Shown: piece by piece, positions 1-7,889 of the stretch
How positions within the stretch are numbered: position 1 is the stretch's first letter
How the letters are laid out: each line of letters opens with the position of its first letter
Assembly: GCA_041920505.1 (NCBI GenBank)
Contig: JBHGXV010000048.1
Coordinates: 57,821-121,820, forward strand
DNA: 64,000 nucleotides
Reading direction: 5' to 3'
From: JBHGXV01 sp041920505
GTDB lineage: Bacteria; Bacillota; Bacilli; Brevibacillales; Brevibacillaceae
The notes under the pieces: model-generated
The model's database searches: none
Seen by the model: the letters and a program-made list of their open reading frames with translations, nothing else
Told to the model about the DNA's origin: nothing
Position numbers and translations under genes: made by a program

Positions 1-1290
1 GACAGCGACAAGGTGATCCCTTATTCCCAAGGAGCGATCATTGTTCCCGATATGGACAGAGAGGGTTTGAACGCAATTGAATACCTGTCCGACGACAGTT
101 TTTCAATTCACGAAAAATCCGAAGAATTTTACAGCATGGTCCAAAATCTGAACCAGTTGGGGTACGGTTCGGGTGAACTTTTGTTTGGCTATCCGTACGA
201 TTGGCGATTGAGCTCTACAGATACTGCTGTGGGGTTGAAAAACTGGATTGACTACGCTTTGAGAGCAACAGGAGCCCAACAGGTTCAGTTAATAGTTCAC
301 AGCATGGGGGGACTGGTGGCCAGAGAGGCACTGTTGGCCTATCCCGACTATCAGCGTAAAGTGAAACGGATTATTTACATGGGGACGCCGTTTCTGGGGT
401 CGCCACGGGCGTACCAGGCCATCAAATTGGGCTACGACTTTGGGATTTGGATCATGCAGAATGAAACTGGCAAGCTGATTGCCCAATACTCTCCGGCCGT
501 CTACGAACTGTTGCCGTCCAGGGAATACGTAAGAAAAAACCCGTTTCTCTATGTGAACAAAAACGGGATGCCTGTGCCGCTTTCGAATGAAGCTTATTTC
601 GATCAACAACTGGGACTGACCCATCCTCCGCTCGTCAAGCTGGGCGACAGAAACCACACGAGATGGGACGCCAGAACATTGCGGGTGCAGCAATACGTGA
701 TTATCGGCAATGGAGTGGAAACACTCGCGGGGTACCGGGTGGATGAGGATGGCACCTTTATCCCGTTTATTCTGAATGGCGACGGTACAGTTCCGTTGAC
801 CAGCGCGGAGCATTCGGCAGGGGATATTGCGAAACGGTACTATACGATTGAAGACCATGCAGGATTGCCCAAAGACAAATACGTCATCCGGCAGGTCGCC
901 CAGCTTTTGCAGGGAAACGAAGCCTATCAGGAAGGGATGACGGATCATCCACTGAAAAGCATTAAAATGGATTATGTCTTGATCTACCGCAAGGATCATA
1001 CACTTCCTGTTCTCAATCTGGCCAGAGGAAACGAGGTGTACCGCACAGGTGACATAGAAGCGGATGAACCGAGAACATTCCGGGTCGAATACCACGGGAA
1101 CGTGATCCTCGTTGATTTGAGTCAAGGAAACGGACCGCTAACCATTCAGAAAGATCGTCAAATGATGTCGGCAGATACCAAAAGTTCGGATCTGGTGATT
1201 GAACGTCATACGTCAGGCGAGGATATCAGCCAGCGTGAACAGGTTAAGCGATACGTTCCGCTCGGTGAAGGGGTATGGCAAATCAAATAA
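1..1290 (+). CDS. LCAT-like alpha/beta hydrolase (5' end outside window)
   Basis: This is a partial gene: the frame is open from base 1, so the GTG at 13 is probably an internal valine. The visible 429 codons carry a serine-hydrolase nucleophile elbow (HSMGG, about residue 100), preceded by the YDWR motif seen in lecithin:cholesterol acyltransferase-type lipases. A later GDGTVP segment and a downstream DHAGLP segment supply the likely catalytic Asp and His. In this family the enzymes cleave or transfer acyl chains of lipids or other esters; the substrate here cannot be read from sequence. A small membrane-protein gene follows after 14 bp and may be co-transcribed. The missing N-terminus could carry a signal peptide. 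Family assignment is fairly secure, function is open. Confidence 0.75.
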   Translation, partial: DSDKVIPYSQGAIIVPDMDREGLNAIEYLSDDSFSIHEKSEEFYSMVQNLNQLGYGSGELLFGYPYDWRLSSTDTAVGLKNWIDYALRATGAQQVQLIVHSMGGLVAREALLAYPDYQRKVKRIIYMGTPFLGSPRAYQAIKLGYDFGIWIMQNETGKLIAQYSPAVYELLPSREYVRKNPFLYVNKNGMPVPLSNEAYFDQQLGLTHPPLVKLGDRNHTRWDARTLRVQQYVIIGNGVETLAGYRVDEDGTFIPFILNGDGTVPLTSAEHSAGDIAKRYYTIEDHAGLPKDKYVIRQVAQLLQGNEAYQEGMTDHPLKSIKMDYVLIYRKDHTLPVLNLARGNEVYRTGDIEADEPRTFRVEYHGNVILVDLSQGNGPLTIQKDRQMMSADTKSSDLVIERHTSGEDISQREQVKRYVPLGEGVWQIK

Positions 1291-1304
1291 AGGGGAGGAT
1301 ATTG

Positions 1305-1604
1305 GTGATCGATGGCATCAAAGGAGTTTTTGAGTTTATGACGGAAAACGGCCTTTTTGCGATTGTGACGGTGTTTGCCCTGATTTTTTATGCGTTGGTC
1401 CGGCGGATTTGGGCAGCGGGGTTGTTTGCTTTTGTGGTGATGTTTATACTGTTTCCCTTTTCCATTACAGACGGACAGCATTGGTTTGATTATGTCCCGC
1501 CTTCTTTCACGGCACTTGTCGCATTGTGTACAGCGTTATTGACCGTAGTTCTGCTGTTTATTGGCAGATTACTCGTCAAAGTGTTTGGCAAACGGGAATC
1601 CTAG
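1305..1604 (+). CDS. Small membrane protein of unknown function
   Basis: A 99-residue protein with three hydrophobic stretches (about residues 12-35, 39-55 and 68-90), ending in a short basic tail. I place the start at GTG 1305 because the Shine-Dalgarno AAAGGGGAGG at 1289-1298 is correctly spaced for it. An in-frame ATG at 1275 lies inside the preceding gene and has no ribosome site. It follows the LCAT-like hydrolase by 14 bp, so the two may be one transcript. No family recognised. Its stop lies 2 bp from the stop of the convergent gene on the other strand. Confidence 0.6.
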   Translation: MIDGIKGVFEFMTENGLFAIVTVFALIFYALVRRIWAAGLFAFVVMFILFPFSITDGQHWFDYVPPSFTALVALCTALLTVVLLFIGRLLVKVFGKRES

Positions 1605-1606
1605 GG

Positions 1607-1864
1607 TTACAGACGTCCGGGTGATTGGTTCACTTCAAATGAGGTCATGCTTTTCGGGTGACCGCCCAAGCTGGCTTCGTAGTTACTGGGGACACCCGTT
1701 TTCAGGCCGCCTGCTTCGGTGTCTTCCGCCTCTGCGGGAACAGCGTTGCGATCGGCGTAAGCATTGGACGCTACGATCTGATCAAGTGCAGCAGCAGGGT
1801 ACGGTTCCTGCAATTGACGTTCGCGGTTGAGCTGGATATCTGTTTCGCGCGGTCTGTCGGACAT
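1607..1864 (-). CDS. Small hydrophilic orphan protein (85 aa)
   Basis: The gene is supported mainly by a near-perfect Shine-Dalgarno (GGAAGGAGG) 8 bases before its ATG on the minus strand, and by its position filling the gap between two plus-strand genes with no overlap. The 85-residue product is polar, acidic in the middle, with no membrane segment, signal peptide or cysteine. It resembles nothing I recognise. Small soluble proteins like this are common among sporulation proteins, but I see no clear sporulation promoter upstream. It is divergent from ywhD and convergent with the small membrane-protein gene. Confidence 0.55.
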   Translation of the reverse strand: MSDRPRETDIQLNRERQLQEPYPAAALDQIVASNAYADRNAVPAEAEDTEAGGLKTGVPSNYEASLGGHPKSMTSFEVNQSPGRL

Positions 1865-1926
1865 GCTGCTCGCCTCCTTCCATACACACAGTTTTTCCGA
1901 TATTCAACATTGTTACAGTTGGAAAA

Positions 1927-1955
1927 TTGCGCAAGGGAATCAGCCGAAGTAGAAT
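1927..1955 (+). promoter_or_regulatory. Sigma-A promoter for ywhD
   Basis: TTGCGC (1927-1932), a 17-base spacer, then TAGAAT (1950-1955), about 39 bases before the ywhD start. Spacing is ideal and the -10 differs from consensus at one position. Confidence 0.5.
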
Positions 1956-1993
1956 ATAAGAACCGATGAATTTGCGCTGGAGGTTGGAGGTCG

Positions 1994-2494
1994 ATGGATT
2001 TGCTCAGCAATAAGAAGAACAGCGGCTTTACCATTATTAGTTCGAAAACGGAAGTCCACGGCGGCTACGGGCAAGGCGTGATCGATTTGAGTTCGGTGGC
2101 TTCGGTGGTTATCGATGGAGATGAAGCGTATGTCGACATGGGAGCGATGCATGCCAAAAGCGCAGTGGAAAAAGGCATTAAGTGGACGGCTAACAAAGAA
2201 GAAGTGCCGAACGGCAAGCCGTACTGGGTGGTATGGGTAAGCGTTGACCGCAACGAGAAAGGACCGTATTACGCGGGCGTGACGGCGTGCTACATGGAGA
2301 TCGACCGGGAAGCGCGGCGCGGATACAAGATTTTGGCCGATCACGTCAACCGGTTGGATTATTCGATGAAGCGGAGAATCATGGTGTCTGAGCTGGATGA
2401 AACAAGCAAAAAGGCGCTGAAAAAGCTATTGATGGAACACAATCCGGCGATGTGGGAAAACTCGACGGACGAATTGAAGCAGGCGTTGGCCTAA
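1994..2494 (+). CDS. ywhD: YwhD family protein
   Basis: A 166-residue soluble protein matching my recollection of B. subtilis YwhD in length, opening and synteny: ywhD precedes ywhE/pbpG, speE and speB there, as here. The family has no established biochemical function. The protein alternates beta-strand-like segments in the first 110 residues with a helical, lysine-rich C-terminus and shows no membrane segment. A tandem GGAGG pair before ATG 1994 gives a ribosome site at acceptable spacing. It is transcribed from its own promoter and followed by a strong terminator about 120 bases past the stop. Confidence 0.75.
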   Translation: MDLLSNKKNSGFTIISSKTEVHGGYGQGVIDLSSVASVVIDGDEAYVDMGAMHAKSAVEKGIKWTANKEEVPNGKPYWVVWVSVDRNEKGPYYAGVTACYMEIDREARRGYKILADHVNRLDYSMKRRIMVSELDETSKKALKKLLMEHNPAMWENSTDELKQALA

Positions 2495-2611
2495 GCGGCG
2501 TTTTTCCAAAGTTGAACGGTGTGTGAACAAATTGTCAAATCAATTGTACCGGGGGTTTAACTCAGGTAAACTATCCTTGCAACTGCATACGCGTTGTGTT
2601 ACCAGGTCAGC

Positions 2612-2655
2612 AAACAGGGAAAGATGCCGTCATCTTTCTCTGTTTGTCTTTTTTC
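2612..2655 (+). terminator. Rho-independent terminator after ywhD
   Basis: A 15-base stem (left arm starting AAACAGGG, right arm ending CTGTTT) with one mismatch and a CCGT loop, followed by GTC and six T. It lies 118 bases past the ywhD stop, giving a long 3' UTR; the rest of the 2495-2730 gap shows no reading frame. Confidence 0.8.
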
Positions 2656-2730
2656 CCGGTTATCAACCGCTGCTTGCCGCGGCACACTTAGTCATGTACC
2701 GCCCATTCATCTCCAAAAGGGGTGTGCTGG

Positions 2731-3012
2731 ATGGAAACGACTGATCAATCGTTTGCGCAGCCGGACCGTCGCTCGGCGGACACGGGCACAGACCATTATG
2801 CCCGTCATGGAGGCGTTCACTTCCGCAACAACGTGCCTCCCGAAGAAATCAACCGCTTTATTCGCCGGCTTCCCGCCGGCAAGCGGGAGAGTTTGTTCGA
2901 GGTGTTGGCTGAACTGGACAAGGCCGGACTGATTACCGTGGTCAACGACCATGTGTTTGCCGACGGTCATGGCGTGATTGGCGGAGGCGAGGAAGAGACT
3001 CGCGGCCAGTAG
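2731..3012 (+). CDS. Small orphan protein (93 aa)
   Basis: ATG 2731 follows an AAAAGGGG ribosome site by 8 bases; the upstream in-frame GTG at 2722 lies inside that site. The first 30 residues are polar and probably disordered. Residues about 35-75 look like two amphipathic helices (PPEEINRFI and KRESLFEVLAELDKAGL), and the C-terminus is glycine-rich and histidine-containing. No family recognised and no signal peptide. It sits alone between the ywhD terminator and a terminator shared with pbpG, so it is probably a monocistronic unit. Confidence 0.55.
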   Translation: METTDQSFAQPDRRSADTGTDHYARHGGVHFRNNVPPEEINRFIRRLPAGKRESLFEVLAELDKAGLITVVNDHVFADGHGVIGGGEEETRGQ

Positions 3013-3035
3013 AACGGACTAGCCAATCAACAAAC

Positions 3036-3057
3036 AAAGGGCGGACATCCGCCCTTT
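3036..3057. terminator. Bidirectional terminator between orphan gene and pbpG
   Basis: A 10-base inverted repeat (AAAGGGCGGA / TCCGCCCTTT) between two convergent genes. The A-rich left flank supplies a T-rich tail for the minus-strand transcript. Confidence 0.7.
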
Positions 3058-3111
3058 CCGTTTGCGTGCACCCTCGGCTTCGTCGTCACCCGAAAGCCTG
3101 GAGATCACCGG

Positions 3112-5160
3112 TTACGGCCTCCACCATCTCCCCATGCGTTGCCAGAAGGACTGTTTGTCCGGAGGTTTCACCGGTTTGGGCGGTTCTTTCGGATTGGACA
3201 GGTGGACGGTGCAGTATTCCTGTGGTTCGGTTCCCGTGGCGAAGTATACCAGCTTGGGATTGGGGCAGCTTTCGGTGGCCAGTTTGCCGTTGGCCGGATC
3301 GATGTAGACCGAAACGGCCCCGGTTGGCACGTCGAACAGCGTCGGCGGCTGGTCGTGCAAGGCGCTTTCGATAAACTCCGCCCAGATCGGAGCGGCCAGG
3401 CGAGCGTCTTTGATCGGGTCTATCTTGCGCCCCTCGTCGTATCCGACCCAGACGGTTGCCGCCAGTTGCGGCGTGAAGCCGCTCAGCCAGGAGTCGAAAT
3501 CGGTGGACCCGGTCTTGCCCGCGGCCGGCCGGTTGAGCAGATGGGACACCCGGTAGGCGGTTCCGCCTGGTTCAAACACGCTCTGCATCATGTTGGTCAG
3601 CAAAAAGCTGGCGACGGGATCGGCGGCCTGTTTCTTTTCCGTTTTTTCTTCAGCCAGCACGTTGCCTTCGCTGTCCTCGATTTTGGTGACGGCGATGGGT
3701 TTGACCGCCTCTCCATTGTTGGCGATGGCCGAGTAAGCCGTCACCATCTCCAGCGGAGAGACGGGGGATGTGCCCAAAGCAAGAGACGGTACCGCATGGA
3801 GTCGGCTGGTGATGCCCAGGGCGCGCGCTTCGTCCACCAGGGCTTGCGGTGTCAGTTGCTCGATGGTTTTCACGGCGTAGATGTTGTCCGACGTGGCGAT
3901 CGCTTGTTGCAGCGTGATGTAGTCGTAGGCGTAGTGATCGCCGAAATTGCTTGGCGTATACTGTTTGCCGTTGTCATACGTGAAAACGGTCGGCTCGCTT
4001 TTCATCAGCGTCAGCGGGGTAAACCCTTTTTGCAACGCCGCCAGGTAAAGGATCGGTTTGAACGATGAGCCCGGTTGACGTTGGCCCAGCACGCGGTTGA
4101 ATTGACTCACGGTGTAGTCGCGTCCGCCGACCATGGCCTTGATGTACCCGGTGGAAGGCTCCATTGCGACCAGTGCCACTTGCAGATTGGGGTTGTCCTT
4201 CGGCATGTACTTGGCCACTGCCTCTTCCGCTTTCCGTTGCATCCGCGCATCCAGTGTCGTGTAGATCTTCAATCCGCCATGCGAGAATGTTTCCTCGTCG
4301 ATGCCGTATTTCTCTTTGACCAACGCAACAATGTAATCGCGGAAGTAGGGGGCCGTTTCGGTGGCTTTGGCCTGATCCTTGCGCTTGAACTCCAGTTTTT
4401 CTTCATAGGCTTGTTCCGCCTGTTCGGCGGTGATGTAGCCGTCCCGCTGCATCGCTTGCAGGACCAGTTTTTGCCGGCCTTTCGCGTTTTGGAAGTTGTT
4501 GGTCGGCGAGTAATAGGTCGGCCCTTTGGGAATCGAGGCCAACAGGGCGCTTTCGGCTAACGTCAGGTCTTTGGCGTGTTTGCCGAAATAGGTTTGCGCC
4601 GCCGCCTCTGCGCCATATGCGGAATTTCCGTAATAGATCTGGTTCATGTACATTTCCAGGATTTCCTCTTTGCTGTAGTTGAGCTCCAGTTGAATGGTCA
4701 GCAGCGCTTCCTTCAGCTTGCGCTCCCACGTTTTCTCGTGGCTGAGGTACAGGTTGCGGGCCAACTGCTGCGTGATCGTGCTGGCTCCCTGCACTTTTTC
4801 CATGCTTTTCAGATCGACATAGGCGGCCATCGCCAGCCGTTTGAAATCGAACCCGTAATGCTCCCAGAAATTGCGGTCTTCAATTGACAGCGTCGCTTTG
4901 ATCAACCAGGGGGAAATGTCCTTGAGCGGAACCACAATCCGGTTCTCCCCCTGGTGTAAGATGTCGAGCACCTCTTTGTTGCTGTCGTAAATGGTGATCG
5001 TCTGGCTGACGGCAGAGTCCGGCAATGGTTGGGATCTGAGATAGAGAATGGTAAGAAGAATGGCGAACGAACCGAACAAGAGCGTGAACACGGACAGTTT
5101 GATCAGCCGCTTCACCAAGCGAAGCCAGCGGATCAGCGGTGTCTCGCGGACCAGTTCCAT
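3112..5160 (-). CDS. pbpG: Class A penicillin-binding protein, sporulation type (PbpG-like)
   Basis: A bifunctional peptidoglycan polymerase of 682 residues. A single membrane anchor at about 20-42 is followed by a GT51 glycosyltransferase domain (about 60-235) with the EDRNFWEHYG motif. The transpeptidase domain (about 300-610) has SSFK as SxxK, SDN as SxN and KTGS as the KTG motif, so both activities look intact. The tail is proline-rich. A GAAAGGA ribosome site precedes ATG 5160. In B. subtilis the syntenic pbpG (ywhE) is made in the forespore and contributes to spore germ-cell-wall synthesis. The upstream promoter here matches the forespore type, which supports this role. The gene is divergent from speE. 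Confidence 0.9.
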   Translation of the reverse strand: MELVRETPLIRWLRLVKRLIKLSVFTLLFGSFAILLTILYLRSQPLPDSAVSQTITIYDSNKEVLDILHQGENRIVVPLKDISPWLIKATLSIEDRNFWEHYGFDFKRLAMAAYVDLKSMEKVQGASTITQQLARNLYLSHEKTWERKLKEALLTIQLELNYSKEEILEMYMNQIYYGNSAYGAEAAAQTYFGKHAKDLTLAESALLASIPKGPTYYSPTNNFQNAKGRQKLVLQAMQRDGYITAEQAEQAYEEKLEFKRKDQAKATETAPYFRDYIVALVKEKYGIDEETFSHGGLKIYTTLDARMQRKAEEAVAKYMPKDNPNLQVALVAMEPSTGYIKAMVGGRDYTVSQFNRVLGQRQPGSSFKPILYLAALQKGFTPLTLMKSEPTVFTYDNGKQYTPSNFGDHYAYDYITLQQAIATSDNIYAVKTIEQLTPQALVDEARALGITSRLHAVPSLALGTSPVSPLEMVTAYSAIANNGEAVKPIAVTKIEDSEGNVLAEEKTEKKQAADPVASFLLTNMMQSVFEPGGTAYRVSHLLNRPAAGKTGSTDFDSWLSGFTPQLAATVWVGYDEGRKIDPIKDARLAAPIWAEFIESALHDQPPTLFDVPTGAVSVYIDPANGKLATESCPNPKLVYFATGTEPQEYCTVHLSNPKEPPKPVKPPDKQSFWQRMGRWWRP

Positions 5161-5231
5161 TGTCTCACATCCTTTCCGGATGGGATTGAACCGAGCGAAT
5201 CAGGCAATACTTACCCATAAATTCCTTTCAT

Positions 5232-5261
5232 CAGTATGGGTTGCTCTAGCAAAATGTATAC
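5232..5261 (-). promoter_or_regulatory. Forespore (sigma-F/G-type) promoter for pbpG
   Basis: On the minus strand GTATA (5261-5257), 17 bases, then CCATACTG (5239-5232). It has the same boxes and spacing as the element before spoIIR at 37288-37317. It lies about 72 bases upstream of the pbpG start codon. The boxes fit the sigma-F/sigma-G families. Confidence 0.6.
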
Positions 5262-5296
5262 TTGCCCTAGCACGTTGCGCGGCGGCAAAAAATCTC

Positions 5297-5324
5297 TTGC
5301 TTTTTCGCGGGCAGCCACTATAAT
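5297..5324 (+). promoter_or_regulatory. Sigma-A promoter for speE-speB
   Basis: TTGCTT (5297-5302), a 16-base spacer, and a perfect TATAAT (5319-5324). Transcription should start near 5331, leaving a leader of about 127 bases before speE. Confidence 0.7.
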
Positions 5325-5345
5325 TCTTTTTGATATGCAAAAAAA

Positions 5346-5433
5346 CGGTTCCGCCATCATGCCGTGTCGCGGCTATTGATGCGTAAGAACCGATGGACAT
5401 GGTCAACAGGCTTCGCGGGAAGCTTTTATTTTT
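5346..5433 (+). promoter_or_regulatory. Structured leader RNA of speE with terminator-like hairpin
   Basis: The leader contains one long imperfect hairpin: CGGTTC (5346-5351) pairs with GAACCG (5387-5392), then CG-CATCA (5352-5359, one bulged C) with TGATGCG (5377-5383), then GCCG (5361-5364) with CGGC (5370-5373) around a five-base loop. Sixteen bases later AGGCTTC (5408-5414) and GAAGCTT (5419-5425) form a short stem followed by TTATTTTT, which looks like an intrinsic terminator. The speE ribosome site follows directly. The layout suggests an attenuator or riboswitch; I do not recognise the class. Confidence 0.5.
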
Positions 5434-5457
5434 GCGCAAGAGGGAGGAAGCAGTACA

Positions 5458-6297
5458 GTGGAAATGGAATTGTGGTATACCGAAAAGCAAACGGAAAATC
5501 ATGGGATCACCACCAAGGTGACGGAGACGTTACATACGGAAAAGACCGAGTTCCAGCAAATCGACATCATCCAAACCAAGCAATTCGGCCGCATGCTGGT
5601 GCTTGACGGCATGGTGATGACCACCGACGTGGACGAATTCGTCTACCACGAAATGATCAGCCACGTGGCGCTGAACACCCATCCCAATCCGAAAAAAGTG
5701 CTGGTGGTGGGCGGCGGAGACGGCGGCGCGATCCGCGAAATCGTCAAACACCAATCGGTGGAAAAAGCGGTTTTGGCTGAAATCGACGGGGGCGTCATCG
5801 AGTCCTGCAAGAAGTTTTTCCCCAACATCGCGAGCGAGCTTTCCGGCAATCCGCGCGTCGACGTGCAAGTGATCGACGGGGTGAAGCACATCCACGATCA
5901 CAAAGGAGAATACGACGTGATCATGGTCGACTCCACCGAGCCGGTCGGCCCTGCCGTGGGCTTGTTTGAAAAAGGCTTCTACCAAGGCATTTACGATGCG
6001 CTCAAACCGGACGGCATCATGGTGGCGCAAACCGAGTCGCCGTGGTTCAACCGCGACCTGATCAAGCGCGTGTTTAAAGACCTGAAATCCATCTTCCCGA
6101 TTACCCGTCTGTACACCGTAAGCATCCCGACCTATCCGTCCGGTCTGTGGAGCTTTACGATCGCGTCGAAAACATACGATCCGCTGGAAGTGGATGCGAG
6201 CAAAATCAAGGATCTGGACACCAAATACTACTCGCCTGAGATCCACCACGCGGTGTTCAAACTGCCGAAGTTCGTCGCCGAGTTGACTCAAGACTAG
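5458..6297 (+). CDS. speE: Spermidine synthase
   Basis: Transfers an aminopropyl group from decarboxylated S-adenosylmethionine to putrescine. The 279-residue protein has the expected opening ELWYTEKQ, the LDGMVMTTDVDEFVYHEM substrate-binding stretch, the glycine-rich VVGGGDGGAIRE nucleotide site, and DSTEPVG with the catalytic aspartate region. Start: GTG 5458 is 10 bases after GGGAGG; an in-frame ATG at 5464 is the alternative and would match relatives equally well. speB follows after 14 bp, so arginine-derived agmatine can be converted to putrescine and then spermidine by products of one transcript. Its structured leader is annotated separately. Confidence 0.95.
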   Translation: MEMELWYTEKQTENHGITTKVTETLHTEKTEFQQIDIIQTKQFGRMLVLDGMVMTTDVDEFVYHEMISHVALNTHPNPKKVLVVGGGDGGAIREIVKHQSVEKAVLAEIDGGVIESCKKFFPNIASELSGNPRVDVQVIDGVKHIHDHKGEYDVIMVDSTEPVGPAVGLFEKGFYQGIYDALKPDGIMVAQTESPWFNRDLIKRVFKDLKSIFPITRLYTVSIPTYPSGLWSFTIASKTYDPLEVDASKIKDLDTKYYSPEIHHAVFKLPKFVAELTQD

Positions 6298-6311
6298 GAG
6301 GCTTTGCCCAG

Positions 6312-7181
6312 ATGCGTTTCGATGAAGCTTATTCGGGAAATGTGTTTATCCGCAGTCACAACAACTACGAGGAAAGCCAGGCCGTCATCTACGGGATGCC
6401 GATGGACTGGACGGTAAGCTTCCGCCCCGGTTCCCGCTTCGGCCCGGCGCGGATTCGCGAGGTGTCGATCGGTCTGGAGGAGTACAGCCCGTATCTCGAT
6501 AGGCTGCTGGAAGAGGTAAAATACTTTGACGCGGGTGACATCCCGTTGCCATTTGGCAATGTGGAAGGGAGCCTGGAGGCGATTCGCTCGTTCGTGCGCA
6601 AAGTGCTGGCCGACGGCAAAATGCCGATCGGGCTTGGCGGCGAGCACCTGGTCACCTGGCCGGTCATCCAGGCCGTCTATGAAACATACAACGATCTGGT
6701 GATTTTCCACTTCGACGCCCATACCGACTTGCGTGACAGCTACGAGGGGTACGAATACTCCCACTCGACGCCGATCAAGAAAGCGTGCGATCTGATCGGC
6801 GGCAAAAACGTGTACTCGTTCGGCATCCGCAGCGGGATGAAGGAAGAGTTTGAGTGGGCCAAGGAAAACATGCATTTGTACAAATTCGATGTGCTGGAGC
6901 CGGTGAAACAGGTGTTGCCGACCATCGGCAACCGGCCGATCTACCTGACGATTGACATTGACGTGCTCGATCCGTCTGCGGCCCCCGGTACCGGCACGAC
7001 AGAAGCCGGCGGGATCACCTCGCGCGAACTGCTGGACACGATTCACTACATGGCCAAAAACGGGGCCAACGTCATCGGCTGCGATCTGGTGGAGGTGGCT
7101 CCCGTCTACGACCACAGCGAGATGACGCAAATCGTCGCGTCGAAAATCGTTCGCGAGCTGATTCTCGGCTTCGTAAAATAA
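6312..7181 (+). CDS. speB: Agmatinase (agmatine ureohydrolase)
   Basis: Hydrolyses agmatine to putrescine and urea using two manganese ions. All arginase-family metal motifs are present in the 289-residue protein: GGEH (about 110), HFDAHTDLRD (about 135-145), SHSTP, and DIDVLDPSAAPGTG (about 217-230). A GGAGG ribosome site overlaps the end of speE, whose stop is 14 bp upstream, so the genes are co-transcribed. A terminator follows. Together with speE it forms the polyamine branch from agmatine. Confidence 0.95.
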   Translation: MRFDEAYSGNVFIRSHNNYEESQAVIYGMPMDWTVSFRPGSRFGPARIREVSIGLEEYSPYLDRLLEEVKYFDAGDIPLPFGNVEGSLEAIRSFVRKVLADGKMPIGLGGEHLVTWPVIQAVYETYNDLVIFHFDAHTDLRDSYEGYEYSHSTPIKKACDLIGGKNVYSFGIRSGMKEEFEWAKENMHLYKFDVLEPVKQVLPTIGNRPIYLTIDIDVLDPSAAPGTGTTEAGGITSRELLDTIHYMAKNGANVIGCDLVEVAPVYDHSEMTQIVASKIVRELILGFVK

Positions 7182-7192
7182 CGCATCCCAGA

Positions 7193-7220
7193 CGTTCCCG
7201 CTCCCGTGGGAACGCTTCTT
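7193..7220 (+). terminator. Terminator after speB
   Basis: CGTTCCC (7193-7199) pairs with GGGAACG (7208-7214) around an 8-base loop, followed by CTTCTTTTT. Confidence 0.8.
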
Positions 7221-7259
7221 TTTATGTTCCACATACTCCGCACAAAGCGAGGGCGTACG

Positions 7260-7682
7260 ATGCGAGCGGTCATTCACGTAACGATCAGGCAAACGGTACA
7301 GGGACAAACAGAGGAGACACGGCAGGTGCACGAGGGCAAAGGCGTGCGCAAAGAGAACGGCTGGTACGTCACTTTTTCGGAAATGCTGGAAGGGATCGGG
7401 GATGTGCAGACAGTGGTGCGGATCGGCGAAGGGGATGTGACCTTGATCCGGCAGGGCCATCTGCAAATGAAGCAACAGTTCCTGAAAAGACAGAGCAGCC
7501 GGTCGACTTACATCAGCCCGCACGGAACCTTCCAAATGGAGACGCATACCCGCACGCTGAAGATTACCCGCGACGCGGACCGGCCCAAAGCGGTCTATGC
7601 CGAGTATCAACTGTGGCTGAACGGGCAGTACGTCGGCGAATTCACGCTGACGTTCGACCTGTGCTGGGGGGAATTGACGTGA
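7260..7682 (+). CDS. ywiB: DUF1934 family protein (YwiB-like)
   Basis: A 140-residue soluble protein that looks like the DUF1934/YwiB family: an all-beta, calycin-like small domain with alternating strands, a conserved YISPHGTF-like turn and a C-terminal YxLWLNGxYxGEFTLTF segment. Function unknown. ATG 7260 has a weak GCGAGGG ribosome site; an earlier in-frame start would lie in the speB terminator. In B. subtilis ywiB lies near argS; here it sits alone between two terminators. Confidence 0.7.
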   Translation: MRAVIHVTIRQTVQGQTEETRQVHEGKGVRKENGWYVTFSEMLEGIGDVQTVVRIGEGDVTLIRQGHLQMKQQFLKRQSSRSTYISPHGTFQMETHTRTLKITRDADRPKAVYAEYQLWLNGQYVGEFTLTFDLCWGELT

Positions 7683-7708
7683 CCGGCCTGAAGTGTCTGC
7701 AAACGGAA

Positions 7709-7742
7709 GGCCGCTCTTTCCACGGGCGGCCAGTTCCTTTTA
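7709..7742 (+). terminator. Terminator after ywiB
   Basis: GGCCGC (7709-7714) and GCGGCC (7726-7731) form a stem followed by AGTTCCTTTT. Confidence 0.65.
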
Positions 7743-7817
7743 CAATAAAAAAAGAAACACACAATCACCCGGATTGACGGCGTATTGGTGATGCCGTCTT
7801 TGGCCTGTTGAACAAAA

Positions 7818-7833
7818 CGGCACTTGTAATGCC
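7818..7833 (+). promoter_or_regulatory. Sigma-54-like element upstream of the regulator gene
   Basis: CGGCACTTGTAATGCC has GG and GC separated by exactly 10 bases, the sigma-54 -24/-12 geometry. It is also a dyad (CGGCA/TGCCG). Related GGCACT-type repeats occur at 7842 and 7862. It could be a promoter or a regulator-binding site. Confidence 0.35.
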
Positions 7834-7889
7834 GGAAAATTGGCACTAGTGATGAATTTTCGGCACGTTGCAAGGGGGGAAGGAAGGCC

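Noticed and set aside
2495..2611. Possible small RNA in the ywhD-terminator gap
   Set aside because: No promoter I trust lies between the ywhD stop and the terminator; a long 3' UTR explains it.
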